DNA of 64,000 nt from Stappia sediminis (GTDB taxonomy: Bacteria > Pseudomonadota > Alphaproteobacteria > Rhizobiales > Stappiaceae): contig NZ_WUMV01000008.1 of the NCBI RefSeq assembly GCF_009826895.1, positions 248,001-312,000 on the forward strand. Direction: 5' to 3'. Of the stretch, positions 36,602 through 46,748 are shown piece by piece. The translations under genes were made by a program, and so were the position numbers. A model generated the notes under the pieces. That model worked only from the letters and a program-made list of their open reading frames with translations. It did no database searches and was not told where the DNA came from. Positions within the stretch are counted from its first letter, which is position 1. The number at the start of each line of letters is the position of its first letter.

Positions 36602-36949
36602 TCAAATATCCCGGAAACTGTCGAACGCGGCCAGCGCTTCCGCACCGTAAATCATCGACGGCCCACCGCCCATGTAGACGGCGACGCCAATCGCCTCCAT
36701 CACCTCTTCGCGACTTGCCCCGAACTTCGCCGCGGCACGGGCGTGGTAGGCGAGACAACCGTCGCAGCGGACCGTAATGCCGATGGCGAGCGCGATCAGT
36801 TCCTTCGTCTTGGAATCGAGAGCGCCCTTGCCGATGGCCGACTTGGCGATCTCGTGAAAGCCTTGCGCAACGCCCGGAATGCCCTTGCGCAGGTCGGCCA
36901 TGCGCTTGTCGGTTTGCTCTATGAAATCCTGCCAGTCGCTGACGGCCAT
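36602..36949 (-). CDS. carboxymuconolactone decarboxylase/AhpD-like protein
   Basis: 115 residues, small alpha-helical protein with VRCDGCLAYHARAAAKFGASREEVMEAI (C-x-x-C...H). ATG at 36949 follows a GAGGAG Shine-Dalgarno on the minus strand; the 8-codon longer start lacks one. Distinct from the 142-residue relative at 33818: shorter and with CDGC rather than CDYC. Peroxide-related role inferred. Confidence 0.88.
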   Translation of the reverse strand: MAVSDWQDFIEQTDKRMADLRKGIPGVAQGFHEIAKSAIGKGALDSKTKELIALAIGITVRCDGCLAYHARAAAKFGASREEVMEAIGVAVYMGGGPSMIYGAEALAAFDSFRDI

Positions 36950-37128
36950 GCTCCTCACTCCTCCACTCACCACCGGAAACCGGCGCTTCAGGTGAGGTCA
37001 TGCCGAATTTTGAGGCAGCCGTCCTTGAGCCTTGTCAAAGGCCGGGAAAACAAGCGAAAACCGAAATCCCTTCGAGGCCGTAGGGAATTCACGGGTTGAA
37101 AAACTTCCAATCAAGAAAGAAACGGACC

Positions 37129-37506
37129 ATGCCATTTGCCGTCTGGTGCATCCTGATCGCCGCGATCCTGCCGTTCGCGGCAATCTATCCGGGAAAGTTC
37201 TCGCGCGAGTTCGACAATTCGAAACCGCGCGACCCGGACTATTGGAAAGACGGCTTCCGCGCCCGCGCAAGGGCGGCAGAAAGCAACAGCTTCGAAGCCT
37301 TTCCCTTCTTCGCGATCGCCGTGATCGTCGGCCTCGGACAAGGCGGCGACCCGGACTGGATCGACAGGCTCGCCGGCCTCTTCGTCGCCGTCCGGGTCAT
37401 CTTCGTTTTCTGCTATCTGACGGACCGGCCAACGCCGCGCTCGCTCGCCTGGGCAGTTGGCTTCTTTTCGACAGTCGCCATCTTCACAAGCCCGGTGTGG
37501 AGCTGA
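37129..37506 (+). CDS. MAPEG family membrane protein
   Basis: 125 residues. Four predicted membrane helices: PFAVWCILIAAILPFAAIYPG, FPFFAIAVIVGLGQGG, RLAGLFVAVRVIFVFCYL and LAWAVGFFSTVAIFTSPVW. The central ARARAAESNSFEAFPFF carries the Arg-x-x-x-N-x-x-E pattern typical of MAPEG proteins (eicosanoid/glutathione metabolism relatives). Bacterial members are of mostly unknown function. Start MPFAVWC at 37129 chosen over an N-terminal basic extension. Confidence 0.85.
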   Translation: MPFAVWCILIAAILPFAAIYPGKFSREFDNSKPRDPDYWKDGFRARARAAESNSFEAFPFFAIAVIVGLGQGGDPDWIDRLAGLFVAVRVIFVFCYLTDRPTPRSLAWAVGFFSTVAIFTSPVWS

Positions 37507-37551
37507 AATGCGTGAGGTGACTTCTGCGTATCTTATTGAAATAACTACTAC

Positions 37552-37974
37552 TTACCATTTCGGTTCGTGATAGCGCTCATACGGGATCACGGCGATCGGC
37601 ACAAGCTCGACCAGCAGCTCCGGCACCACGAGGCCCGGCGTCTGGATCAGGATGCTCGCGGGCGCGATTTCCGGCGCAAGCTTTTCCGCCCTCACCTTCT
37701 GGATCGCCGGCAGGTCCGCCCGTTTCAGAAAGTAGATGGTGAGCGAGATGATATCCTCCAGCCGCCCGCCAACGGCGCTCAAAATATGCTCAACGTTTTC
37801 AAAGCACTGGCGGATTTGAACCTCGCAATCTCCCTCCCCGATGAGCTTGCCCTCCCCGTCCCAGGCGACCTGGCCGGTCATATGCAGCGTCTTGCCCTCA
37901 GGCTGGACGATGCCATGGTTGAAGGCGCGGCCAAGTTGTGGCCAACCCGTCGGCGGATTGAAGCGGGTGGTCAT
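37552..37974 (-). CDS. RidA family protein
   Basis: 140 residues of the YjgF/YER057c/UK114 (RidA) family, whose members hydrolyse reactive enamine/imine intermediates. Seen: RAFNHGIVQPEGKTLHMTGQVAWDGEGKLIGEGDCEVQIRQCFENVEHIL, and AGGRLEDIISLTIYFLKRADLPAIQKVRAEKL. The usual catalytic R-x-x-V near the C-terminus is not clear (PASILIQTPGLVVPELLVELVPIAVIP), so it may belong to a Rid2-7-like subgroup. Start MTTRFNPP at 37974. Confidence 0.85.
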   Translation of the reverse strand: MTTRFNPPTGWPQLGRAFNHGIVQPEGKTLHMTGQVAWDGEGKLIGEGDCEVQIRQCFENVEHILSAVGGRLEDIISLTIYFLKRADLPAIQKVRAEKLAPEIAPASILIQTPGLVVPELLVELVPIAVIPYERYHEPKW

Positions 37975-38081
37975 GGGACGAACTCCTTTTTCGGATACTG
38001 AAATGCCGGAGCCAGTCTCTACCATCTAACGCCTAGTGAGGATCAAGCACTCAACCCTAATTCCTTGAAATTACGCGCGTT

Positions 38082-38471
38082 TCATTCAGGTTTGTGGCAG
38101 ACGGCCTCGAGATTGTGGCCATCAGGATCGAGGACGAAGGCGCCATAGTAATTCGGATGATAGTGGGGCCTGAGACCCGGGGCGCCATTGTCCTTCCCGC
38201 CGGCAGCTAACGCCGCGTCGTAAAAGGCATGGACGTCCCCTCGCGTAAAAACCGTGAAGGCGACATGGAGGCAGCCTTGCAATGGCTTGCCGGTGCCGAT
38301 CCAGAATTCGGGAAACTCCTTGCCGAAGCCGCAATGGCTTCCCGAACCCGTCTGTTCCGGCCCGACCTCAAGCAGAAGCTTGATGCCGAGCGGCGAAAGC
38401 GCCCTTTCATAGAAGGCCCTGGAAGCCTCATAATCGCTGACGGGAAAGCCGATGTGATCCAGAATACCCAT
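38082..38471 (-). CDS. VOC family (glyoxalase-like) protein
   Basis: 129 residues. One VOC fold: MGILDHIGFPVSDYEASRAFYERALSPLG at the start (His 6 metal ligand), QTGSGSHCGFG and LRPHYHPNYYGAFVLDPDGHNLEAVCH at the end (typical 'DPDG..E' with Glu ligand). Substrate unknown. Start at 38471; the upstream in-frame extension looks non-coding. Confidence 0.87.
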   Translation of the reverse strand: MGILDHIGFPVSDYEASRAFYERALSPLGIKLLLEVGPEQTGSGSHCGFGKEFPEFWIGTGKPLQGCLHVAFTVFTRGDVHAFYDAALAAGGKDNGAPGLRPHYHPNYYGAFVLDPDGHNLEAVCHKPE

Positions 38472-38647
38472 GTCGCCTCGCAAAATTCCCTGACGGCCGA
38501 ATTCGTTTCCAAAGCGGGTGAAAAAGGTAATCGAGAAATCCGTCACAGCCAATCAGGGGCAAAACGCGGAACGCAGCAGCACCGGATCGAAGGCGTAAAC
38601 GAGGCAGGATAACCCGGCCCGCCCGGACGGGGATAACCTTCGAAAAC

Positions 38648-38678
38648 AAAAAAGCCGCTCCGGGCGAACCGGAGCGAC
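38648..38678 (-). terminator. sdhB terminator
   Basis: CGCTCCGG (38656-38663) pairs with CCGGAGCG (38669-38676); on the minus strand the stem is followed by a six-T run. Confidence 0.85.
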
Positions 38679-38727
38679 TTATCCCCGCAAGCGGAGAATG
38701 CGGGTAGACTTCAAGGATCGAACGGGG

Positions 38728-39510
38728 TCAGACCCGCCGCTCGACCATCATCTTCTTGATCTCGGCAATCGCCTGCGCCGGGTTCAGCCCCTTCGGACAA
38801 ACCTGGGCGCAGTTCATGATCGTGTGGCAACGATAAAGACGGAAAGGATCTTCCAGATTGTCGAGACGCTCGCCCGTCGCCTCGTCGCGGCTGTCGATCA
38901 GCCAGCGGTAGGCCTGCAGCAGGATGGCGGGGCCGAGGTAACGGTCGCCGTTCCACCAATAGCTCGGGCAGGAGGTGGAGCAGCAGGCACACAGGATGCA
39001 CTCGTAAAGACCGTCGAGCTTGGTGCGGTCCTCATGGCTCTGGCGCCATTCCTTCTCCGGCGCCGGGCTGACGGTCTGCAGCCACGGCTCGATGGAGCGG
39101 TGCTGGGCGTAGAAGTTCGTCAGGTCCGGCACGAGATCCTTGACCACCGGCAAATGCGGCAGCGGATAGATCTTGACCGTGGCGTCCTTGACCTCGTCCA
39201 TGCCACGGGTGCAGGCGAGCGTGTTGGTGCCATCGATGTTCATGGCACAAGAGCCGCAAATACCCTCGCGGCAGGAGCGGCGGAAGGTCAGCGTCGGGTC
39301 GATCTCGTTCTTGATCTTGATGAGCGCGTCCAGAACCATCGGCCCGCAGTCGTCCATGTCGACATAATAGGTGTCGACGCGCGGATTGCGCCCGTCATCC
39401 GGGTTCCAGCGGTAGATCTTGAACTCCCGAACGTTCTTCGCACCCTCGGGCTTGTCCCAGACCTTGCCCTCGGTCACCTGCGAATTCCTGGGAAGCGTCA
39501 GCTGAACCAT
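38728..39510 (-). CDS. sdhB: succinate dehydrogenase iron-sulfur subunit
   Basis: 260 residues. The three cluster motifs are present: [22 protein letters not shown] (2Fe-2S), [15 protein letters not shown] (4Fe-4S with 3Fe-4S start) and [17 protein letters not shown]. Complex II subunit that passes electrons from SdhA to the quinone. Last gene of sdhCDAB, 146 bp after sdhA. Confidence 0.97.
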   Translation of the reverse strand: MVQLTLPRNSQVTEGKVWDKPEGAKNVREFKIYRWNPDDGRNPRVDTYYVDMDDCGPMVLDALIKIKNEIDPTLTFRRSCREGICGSCAMNIDGTNTLACTRGMDEVKDATVKIYPLPHLPVVKDLVPDLTNFYAQHRSIEPWLQTVSPAPEKEWRQSHEDRTKLDGLYECILCACCSTSCPSYWWNGDRYLGPAILLQAYRWLIDSRDEATGERLDNLEDPFRLYRCHTIMNCAQVCPKGLNPAQAIAEIKKMMVERRV

Positions 39511-39656
39511 TTTTCCTTCGCTCCGCTGTTCACCCGGCCTTCGTCACCGGAAGGCCGGAAATTTGCTCCGTCGCGCCACAAGCCCGACGATCAGATTGTA
39601 TTTTTGGTCCGACGGCCGCACCCCGCATCCGCCGGGCGGCCGACATGTGCGAACCG

Positions 39657-41474
39657 TCAGTAAACGCGTTCCTTGGGCAGGATCTTCTGCGGATCGATGC
39701 CGCCCTCGTCCATGGAGATCTGCGGATCGACGACGACCGGACGATAGTCCAGCGAGACCTTGCCGGCCTCATCCACCCAGGAAAGGGTGTGCTGGCGCCA
39801 GTTCTCGTCGTCACGCTTGGAGAAGTCCTCGCGCGCATGGGCGCCGCGGCTCTCCTTGCGTGCTTCCGCGCTGTAGACGGTGGTGATTGCGTTCGCCATT
39901 AGGTTCTCAAGCTCAAGCGTCTCGACGAGATCCGAGTTCCAGATCATCGAGCGGTCGGAAACCTTGAGGTCCGAAAGCTCGCCCCAAAGTTCCGAAACGC
40001 GCTTGCAGCCGCTTTCGAGCGTCTCCTGCGTGCGGAAGACGGCGGCATCCTCCTGCATGGCTTTTTGCATGTTGAGGCGAAGCTCGGCCGTGGGCGTGCC
40101 GCCATCGGCATTGCGCAGCTTGTCGAACCTGTCCATCACCTTGTCGCACCAGGCCTCGTTCGGCGTCGGCACGGGAGCCTTGCGGTCGACAACCTCGCCC
40201 GCCTTGATGGCCGCCGCGCGGCCGAAGACGACCAGATCGATCAGCGAGTTGGAGCCCAGGCGATTGGCGCCATGCACGGACGCGCAGCCCGCTTCGCCCA
40301 CGGCCATGAGGCCCGGCTGGATGGCGTTGGGGTCTTCCTTCGTCGGGTTCAGCACCTCGCCCCAGTAGTTGGTCGGGATGCCGCCCATGTTGTAGTGGAC
40401 GGTCGGCAGCACCGGGATCGGCTCCTTCGTCACGTCGACGCCGGCGAAGATCTTCGCCGATTCCGAAATGCCGGGCAGACGCTCCGCCAGGATCGCGGGA
40501 TCGAGGTGATCGAGATGCAGGAAGATATGGTCCTTGCCCTTGCCGACGCCGCGCCCCTCGCGAATTTCCATCGTCATGCAACGCGAAACGACATCGCGCG
40601 AGGCAAGGTCCTTGGCCGACGGCGCATAACGCTCCATGAAGCGCTCGCCCTCGGAATTGACGAGATAGCCGCCCTCGCCGCGCGCACCTTCGGTAATGAG
40701 GCAGCCGGCGCCGTAAATGCCCGTCGGGTGGAACTGCACGAACTCCATGTCCTGGAGCGGCAGGCCCGCGCGAGCGACCATGCCGCCGCCGTCACCCGTG
40801 CAGGTGTGGGCGGAGGTGGCCGAGAAATACGCCCGCCCGTAACCGCCGGTGGCGAGCACCACCATCTTGGCCGAGAAGCGGTGGATCGTGCCGTCGTCGA
40901 GGTTCCAGGCGATCACGCCCTGACAGACGCCGTCCTCCGACATGATGAGGTCGAGCGCGAAATACTCGATGAAGAATTCGGCGTTGTTCTTCAGCGACTG
41001 GCCGTAGAGCGTGTGCAGGATGGCGTGGCCCGTACGGTCGGCGGCGGCACAGGTGCGCTGCACGGGCGGGCCGTCGCCGAAGTTCTGCATGTGGCCGCCG
41101 AAGGGGCGCTGGTAGATGCGCCCGTCTTCCGTGCGCGAGAAGGGCACGCCGTAGTGCTCAAGCTCGTACACCGCTTTCGGTGCCTCATGGGCGAGATATT
41201 CCATCGCGTCCACGTCGCCCAGCCAGTCCGACCCCTTGACGGTGTCGTAAAGGTGCCAGTGCCAGTGGTCCGGCGTCATGTTCTGCAGGCTTGCCGCGAT
41301 ACCGCCCTGCGCCGCCACCGTGTGCGAGCGCGTCGGGAAGACCTTGGTCACGCAAGCGGTGCGAAGGCCCTGTTCGGCCATGCCGAGCGTCGCGCGCAAG
41401 CCCGCGCCGCCCGCACCGACCACGACGACATCATATTTGTGGTCGACGAAGGAATAGGCTTTTCCACCCGACAT
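39657..41474 (-). CDS. sdhA: succinate dehydrogenase flavoprotein subunit
   Basis: 605 residues. FAD-binding [21 protein letters not shown], the covalent FAD His in [16 protein letters not shown], and the catalytic region [28 protein letters not shown] plus [11 protein letters not shown]. Full length; start just upstream of a four-base gap to sdhD. Oxidises succinate to fumarate in complex II. Confidence 0.98.
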   Translation of the reverse strand: MSGGKAYSFVDHKYDVVVVGAGGAGLRATLGMAEQGLRTACVTKVFPTRSHTVAAQGGIAASLQNMTPDHWHWHLYDTVKGSDWLGDVDAMEYLAHEAPKAVYELEHYGVPFSRTEDGRIYQRPFGGHMQNFGDGPPVQRTCAAADRTGHAILHTLYGQSLKNNAEFFIEYFALDLIMSEDGVCQGVIAWNLDDGTIHRFSAKMVVLATGGYGRAYFSATSAHTCTGDGGGMVARAGLPLQDMEFVQFHPTGIYGAGCLITEGARGEGGYLVNSEGERFMERYAPSAKDLASRDVVSRCMTMEIREGRGVGKGKDHIFLHLDHLDPAILAERLPGISESAKIFAGVDVTKEPIPVLPTVHYNMGGIPTNYWGEVLNPTKEDPNAIQPGLMAVGEAGCASVHGANRLGSNSLIDLVVFGRAAAIKAGEVVDRKAPVPTPNEAWCDKVMDRFDKLRNADGGTPTAELRLNMQKAMQEDAAVFRTQETLESGCKRVSELWGELSDLKVSDRSMIWNSDLVETLELENLMANAITTVYSAEARKESRGAHAREDFSKRDDENWRQHTLSWVDEAGKVSLDYRPVVVDPQISMDEGGIDPQKILPKERVY

Positions 41475-41478
41475 CTAT

Positions 41479-41862
41479 TCAGCCTCCGAAGCTGATCTTG
41501 AGAATGGCGAAAACCGAACCGAAGCCGATCAACGCGCAAAAGAAGGTGTTGGCGATGAGGGTGACGTATTTCAGCCCCTCGCCGTGGACGTAATCCTCGA
41601 TGATCACCTGCATGCCGAGCTTCATGTGATAGACGGCAGACGCGACCGTCAGCGCCATGAGGATGGCGACGACCGGATTTGAAAGGGCCGACGTCAGCTC
41701 CGCATGGCTGGCGCCCTGCGTGGCGATGATGAAGATCACGAAGAAGGTGATCAGGAAGACGTTGGCAACGGCCGAGAGCCGCTGGCGCCAGAAATGCTCC
41801 GTGCCTTCCTTCGCCGAACCGAGGCCGCGGACCTTGGCGAGCGGTGTGCGCATGTCACTCAT
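41479..41862 (-). CDS. sdhD: succinate dehydrogenase membrane anchor subunit D
   Basis: 127 residues with three membrane helices (ANVFLITFFVIFIIATQ, PVVAILMALTVASAVYHMKLGMQV, LIANTFFCALIGFGSVFAILK). The segment VYHMKLGMQVIIEDYVH is the SdhD heme-ligand region. Start MSDMRTPL at 41862 chosen; a second ATG three codons later is possible. Ten bases upstream lies sdhC. Confidence 0.93.
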   Translation of the reverse strand: MSDMRTPLAKVRGLGSAKEGTEHFWRQRLSAVANVFLITFFVIFIIATQGASHAELTSALSNPVVAILMALTVASAVYHMKLGMQVIIEDYVHGEGLKYVTLIANTFFCALIGFGSVFAILKISFGG

Positions 41863-41873
41863 GGAAAGCCCCC

Positions 41874-42272
41874 TTAGCGAACGGCGTAGCCGATGATCCA
41901 CAGAAGGATCGTGATCACGATCGAACCGGCGAGATTGGCGCGAACCAGCCACTCACGCGCTTGCGGACCGAAGCCGTAGCCCATGTCCCAGATGAAGTGG
42001 CGAATGCCGCCGAGCATGTGGTGCACCAGCGCCCAGGTGAAGCCGAAAAGGATGAGCCGCCCGAGGAACGAACCGTAGATTTCGTTCACGAAGTCGAAAT
42101 AGGCAGGCCCCGAGGCCGCCGCGATCAGCCACCATGCGACCAGCACCGTGCCAAAATAAAGTGCGGCACCCGTGATGCGATGCACGATCGACATGACCAT
42201 GGTGAGGATCGGCTTGAAGATCTGGATGTGGGGCGACAGCGGCCGGTTTGACTTTATATCGGCGTTCGACAT
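41874..42272 (-). CDS. sdhC: succinate dehydrogenase cytochrome b556 subunit C
   Basis: 132 residues, three membrane helices. SdhC signature RPLSPHIQIFKPILTMVMSIVHRITGAALYFG and heme-binding WALVHHMLGGIRHFIWDMG. First gene of sdhCDAB; its promoter is in the 555-bp region upstream. Start MSNADIKSN at 42272. Confidence 0.95.
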   Translation of the reverse strand: MSNADIKSNRPLSPHIQIFKPILTMVMSIVHRITGAALYFGTVLVAWWLIAAASGPAYFDFVNEIYGSFLGRLILFGFTWALVHHMLGGIRHFIWDMGYGFGPQAREWLVRANLAGSIVITILLWIIGYAVR

Positions 42273-42827
42273 GGAACCTTTTCTCCCGTCCACCCGTCAT
42301 GCCGCAGCTTACGTAAACGGCAGCATTAACAAGGATTTGTCTGACGGCTTTCTAGCGCCTGAACCAGTATCCGTCAAAGTGTCAGAAAGGCTTAGTGAGA
42401 TACAAATGCGAATATCGGGTTACCGGGCGGTTCTTGCGCGAAATCCGGCGTGAGAAAGCGACAGGTGCCACGCCCGGCGTTCGCACGAATTGGTGAGGAG
42501 GAGCGGGAAAGGGAATGCGGGGGGCGTGATGCCGGGCCGGGGTGGCTGTTTTCGCCCTGAGGCTCCACGGGTCGTGAGGCCTTGGCCCGGTGCGGGCTGG
42601 AAAAATACATTGTCGTTCGCATAACCAGCCGCCTGCGGAATCATTCCATTTCGCGCTCAGAAGGATGACGCTGGGCGTTTCCCTCTCCCTCCAGGGGGAG
42701 AGGTGGGGCGAAAATAGCCAAATCTCTGCGATATCGTTACCACACAGTGCGGCCAACCGCCGTAGGCCCCGGCATAACAATCCACCAGACCCAGTCCGCT
42801 GTTGCTTCCCGACCGCCTCTGTGCCCC
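42273..42827. other. intergenic region between sdhC and recF
   Basis: 555 bp without a credible gene. It must contain the sdh promoter (near 42290-42400). A hairpin CCTCTCCC (42682-42689) pairing with GGGAGAGG (42696-42703) lies near the recF stop. The stretch 42450-42620 is GC-rich and, on the minus strand, contains a CTCCTCCTC run that could bind ribosome-binding sites; whether it is a small RNA is unproven. Confidence 0.35.
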
Positions 42828-43955
42828 CTACCCTTCCACCTTGCCATCACCCACGGTGAAAAGCTGCGCGGAATGCCCGAGCGATTCGAACAGGAGCGGG
42901 TCCGTGCCGGTCATGAAGACCTGGAGGCCCAGCGTATCGAGGCGGGCGAAGAGGGCCGCGCGGCGATCCGGATCGAGATGGGCCGCGATTTCATCGAGCA
43001 GAAGCACCGGCGTCATGCCGGCGACGGACGCCGTGAGATCGGCATGGGCAAGGACGAGGCCGATCAGGAGCGCCTTCTGCTCCCCGGTGGAGGCCATGCC
43101 GGCCGGCATGTCCTTGGCAAGGTGGGTGACGGCAAGATCCGACCTGTGCGGACCTTCGAGCGTGCGCCCCGCCGCACGGTCGCGCGCCCTGCCCTCCCGC
43201 AGGATCTCGATGTAGCGATCCTCGATATCGGAAGCGGCAACCGCATCCGCCTCCACCTCGAAAGAGCCTTCCAGACGGATGCCGGCTTGCGGAAAGGGCA
43301 AGCCCAGCGCGCCTTGCGCCGCGATGCGACCCGACAGGAGGTTCACCGTTTCGCGCCGGGCCAGCGCGACCGCGACGCCGATCTGTGCGATCTGGCTTTC
43401 GATCGCGTCGAAGTAAGCGGGTGTCGCGCCCTCTTCCAGCAGGCGGTTGCGCGAACGCAGCGCCTTTTCGAGATCGGCGACCCGGCGCCCGTGACCGGGG
43501 TCTATCGCCAGCACCAGCCTGTCGAGAAACCGCCTGCGATCCCCGGCGGACCCGGTGAAGAGCCCATCCATCGACGGCAGAAGCCAAAGCACGCGAAGAT
43601 AGTCGAGCAGGCTTTCGGACGTGCGCGCATCCTCCCCGTCGATGCGCACGCGCCGGCCCGTCTCGCCCGGGTCGTACCCAGTGCCGAGCCGCGTTTCGCC
43701 ATATGGCCCGTCGAGAAGGGCCGAAACCGCGAAACCGCCCGCTGCCCCCTTGCGAATGAGATCCGCAAGCGGTGCGCGGCGAAGGCCGCGGCCCGCCGTC
43801 AAAAGCGAAACCGCCTCAATCAGGTTCGTCTTGCCGGCGCCATTGGCGCCGACGAAAGCGACGAGCCGCGCGCCCACATCGAGCGAGAGCGACGCGTAGT
43901 TGCGGAAATCGGAGAGCGTCAGGCGGCGAAGCGCGACCGGCGTCGGTCCAGCCAT
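42828..43955 (-). CDS. recF: DNA replication and repair protein RecF
   Basis: 375 residues. SMC-like ATPase that helps RecA load at gaps. Walker A AFVGANGAGKTNLIEAVSLLT near the N-terminus, signature motif GPHRSDL and EQKALLIGLVLA, Walker B VLLLDEIAAHLD. Standard length; follows dnaN by 41 bp. Confidence 0.96.
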   Translation of the reverse strand: MAGPTPVALRRLTLSDFRNYASLSLDVGARLVAFVGANGAGKTNLIEAVSLLTAGRGLRRAPLADLIRKGAAGGFAVSALLDGPYGETRLGTGYDPGETGRRVRIDGEDARTSESLLDYLRVLWLLPSMDGLFTGSAGDRRRFLDRLVLAIDPGHGRRVADLEKALRSRNRLLEEGATPAYFDAIESQIAQIGVAVALARRETVNLLSGRIAAQGALGLPFPQAGIRLEGSFEVEADAVAASDIEDRYIEILREGRARDRAAGRTLEGPHRSDLAVTHLAKDMPAGMASTGEQKALLIGLVLAHADLTASVAGMTPVLLLDEIAAHLDPDRRAALFARLDTLGLQVFMTGTDPLLFESLGHSAQLFTVGDGKVEG

Positions 43956-43996
43956 GCTGTCCCGCTCCTTGTAATGATCGATCCGGCGAGGCCGGA

Positions 43997-45115
43997 TCAG
44001 ACGCGCATCGGCATCAGCACGTAGAGCGCTTCCTCCGAGCCGTCGTCCTGGATCAGCGTCGGCGCGCCGGGATCGGCGAAGCGGAAACGCGCAGTGTCCT
44101 TGTCGAGCTGGGCGGCGATATCGAGCAGATAGCGCGAGTTGAAGCCGATCTCCAGCGGGTCGGCCTCATAGTCGACCGCAAGCTCTTCCGTCGCCGTGCC
44201 GGAATCCGGATTGATGACGGTCAGCACCATGCGCCCTTCGGAAAGGGCCATCTTCACGGCACGCCCACGCTCCGACGAGATGGTCGACACGCGGTCGACC
44301 GCTTCCTTGAACTCTTCCCGATCGACCTGGAGAAGCTTGTCGTTGTGCTGCGGGATGACGCGGCCATAATCCGGGAAGGTGCCGTCGATCAGCTTGGACG
44401 TCAGCACCACGTTGGCCGTCGTCAGCCGAACCTTGGTTTCGGAAATCTCGACCTTCACGTCTGCTTGCGGATCTTCCAGAAGCTTCTGGATCTCGCCCAC
44501 CGTCTTGCGCGGCACGATGACGCCCGGCATGCCGGAGGAACCGGAGGGCGCCGGGATCTCGGCCTGGGCGAGGCGGTGACCGTCGGTCGCAACCGCGCGG
44601 AAGCGCTCGCCCCCCGGCGTCTCGACCGTGTGGAAGTAGATGCCGTTCAGATAGTAGCGCGTCTCTTCGGTCGAAATCGCGAACTGGGTGGAATCGATCA
44701 GCCGCTTGAAGTCGCCCGCCGGCAGGGAGAAGACGTGGCTGAACTCGCCCGCCGTCAGGTCCGGAAAATCCGCCTCTGGCAGCATCTGCAGCGCAAAGCG
44801 CGAGCGCCCGGCGCGAATTTCGAGCGTGGCATTGTCGGCGGACGTCTCAAGCTGGACCTGCGCCCCGTCGGGAAGTTTGCGCACGATATCGTAGATCATA
44901 TGCGCGGGCACCGTCGTCGCGCCGGGCTGCTCGACCATGGCCGCGACGGTCTCCGAAATCTCGAGATCGAGGTCCGTCGCCTTCAGGCGCAATTCGCCGC
45001 CGTCGCAGCGCAACAGGACGTTCGACAGGATCGGGATCGTGTTCCGGCGCTCAACGACACGATGAACATGGGTCAGGGACTTCAGGAGATCCGTCCGCTC
45101 GAGGGTCACTTTCAT
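43997..45115 (-). CDS. dnaN: DNA polymerase III beta subunit (sliding clamp)
   Basis: 372 residues. Three-domain clamp: MKVTLERTDLLKSLTHVHRVVERRNTIPILSNVLL starts domain 1, and the C-terminal DDGSEEALYVLMPMRV matches the clamp's MPM ending. Start at 45115; an 18-codon upstream extension is not supported by family length. 151 bp downstream of dnaA. Confidence 0.97.
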   Translation of the reverse strand: MKVTLERTDLLKSLTHVHRVVERRNTIPILSNVLLRCDGGELRLKATDLDLEISETVAAMVEQPGATTVPAHMIYDIVRKLPDGAQVQLETSADNATLEIRAGRSRFALQMLPEADFPDLTAGEFSHVFSLPAGDFKRLIDSTQFAISTEETRYYLNGIYFHTVETPGGERFRAVATDGHRLAQAEIPAPSGSSGMPGVIVPRKTVGEIQKLLEDPQADVKVEISETKVRLTTANVVLTSKLIDGTFPDYGRVIPQHNDKLLQVDREEFKEAVDRVSTISSERGRAVKMALSEGRMVLTVINPDSGTATEELAVDYEADPLEIGFNSRYLLDIAAQLDKDTARFRFADPGAPTLIQDDGSEEALYVLMPMRV

Positions 45116-45266
45116 TGCGCTGTCCGTCGTTGAGAAGCGGCGGGGCCCCGCCGCATGTGATGCGTTCAAACTTCAAAAATGGGGAGACGACACTGCCCGC
45201 TGCCGCTCGGAAATGCAAGAGGGGCAGCACGTCATGCCACCCCTCAACCCTCTGTATTGGCTCGCT

Positions 45267-46748
45267 TCACGCATCCAGCATGCGCTTGAGCAGTTCGATC
45301 TCCTGGGCAAGGCCGTTGTCCGCCTTGGCAAGCTCCTCGATCTTGCGAACCGCATGCAGCACCGTAGTGTGGTCGCGGTTGCCGAAGCGGCGCCCGATCT
45401 CGGGCAGCGAACGCGGCGTCATCATCTTGGCGAGATACATGGCGATCTGGCGCGGGCGCACGATGGTGCGCGTGCGGCGCGCCGACAGAAGATCGGCCTT
45501 CGTCACGTTGTAATGCTTGGAGACGACGCGCTGGATGTCCTCGATCTTGACCCGGCGCGGCTCCACGGAGCGGATGAGATCGCGAAGGGTCGCCTCCGCC
45601 ATCTCCTGCGTGACCGGCTGGCCGGTCAGCTGATTGTGGGCGATCAGGCGGTTGAGCGCGCCTTCGAGATCGCGCCCCGAGGCGGTGACGTTGCGCGCCA
45701 CATAATCGATCACGCCCTCTGGGATCGAGAAATTCGGGTAGGAGGCGCGCACGGTCTCGACCCGGTTCGTGATGATGGCGCGGCGCAGCGAATAGTCCGG
45801 ATCGTCGATGCCGACGACCAGCCCGCCGGCAAGGCGCGAGCGGACACGGTCATCCAGGCTGTCGAGATCGGACGGCGCGCGGTCGGCGGCGACGATCACC
45901 TGACGCGCGCTGTCGATCAGCGCGTTCAGCGTGTGGCAGAACTCCTGCTGCACCTGCTTGCCATGCAGGAACTGCATGTCGTCGATCAGGAGCAGGTCGA
46001 TCGTCCGCAGCGTATCCTTGAAGGCGATCGCCGACTGCGCCTTGAGCGCGGAGACGAAGCGGTACATGAAATGCTCCGCCGTCAGATAAAGCACGCGCCG
46101 GCCCGAAGCCTTGGCCTGGGCGGCGACGGCCTGCATCAGGTGCGTCTTGCCGAGGCCCACGGAGGCATGGACGTAAAGCGGATTGAAATTCACCTTGCCG
46201 CCGGCGGCGACCTGACGGGCGGCGGCAAGCGCAAGCGCGTTGGAATCGCCTTCCACGAAGGTTTCGAACGTATATTTCGGATCGAGCGAGGCGCCCTGCA
46301 GGACGTCGTTTTCCTGGGTGCCGCCCTGCGCCTTGTGCTCGGGCGCGGCCGCAGGCTGGAGACCCACGAGCGCCGCCGGACGGCCGACGTTTTCGGCAAT
46401 GGCGATCGGACGGGTGTCGCCGGCGGGACGCGAGGCGGCAACGGCCCGCTGCTGGCCTTCCGCCGGCTTGCGAGCGGCGGGGCGCATGGCGCCGCGCACC
46501 GTCAGCTCTATACGGTGAACATCCTCGCACTCGCGCTGCCACAGCCCCATCAGACGGTCCCGGTAATGCGACTGGATCCACTGCTTCAGAAAACGCGTGG
46601 GAACCGAAAGCCGGACCGTGCCGTCATCGTGACCCTCAAGGTCGACGCGTGCAAACCAGCTCGTATAGACATCCTCACCCAGTTCCGCGCGAAGCCGCTT
46701 CTTTACGCGTGCCCACTGTTCCGGCCCCGCCATATCGTGAAGGTCCAT
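45267..46748 (-). CDS. dnaA: chromosomal replication initiator DnaA
   Basis: 493 residues. N-terminal domain ([30 protein letters not shown]), variable Pro/Ala-rich linker (residues about 90-150), AAA+ domain with Walker [18 protein letters not shown] and Walker [14 protein letters not shown], and the C-terminal DNA-binding signature [29 protein letters not shown]. The ATG at 46748 has an AGGAGG eight bases upstream. DnaA-DnaN-RecF gene order is standard. The gene-poor region upstream is described separately. Confidence 0.98.
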   Translation of the reverse strand: MDLHDMAGPEQWARVKKRLRAELGEDVYTSWFARVDLEGHDDGTVRLSVPTRFLKQWIQSHYRDRLMGLWQRECEDVHRIELTVRGAMRPAARKPAEGQQRAVAASRPAGDTRPIAIAENVGRPAALVGLQPAAAPEHKAQGGTQENDVLQGASLDPKYTFETFVEGDSNALALAAARQVAAGGKVNFNPLYVHASVGLGKTHLMQAVAAQAKASGRRVLYLTAEHFMYRFVSALKAQSAIAFKDTLRTIDLLLIDDMQFLHGKQVQQEFCHTLNALIDSARQVIVAADRAPSDLDSLDDRVRSRLAGGLVVGIDDPDYSLRRAIITNRVETVRASYPNFSIPEGVIDYVARNVTASGRDLEGALNRLIAHNQLTGQPVTQEMAEATLRDLIRSVEPRRVKIEDIQRVVSKHYNVTKADLLSARRTRTIVRPRQIAMYLAKMMTPRSLPEIGRRFGNRDHTTVLHAVRKIEELAKADNGLAQEIELLKRMLDA

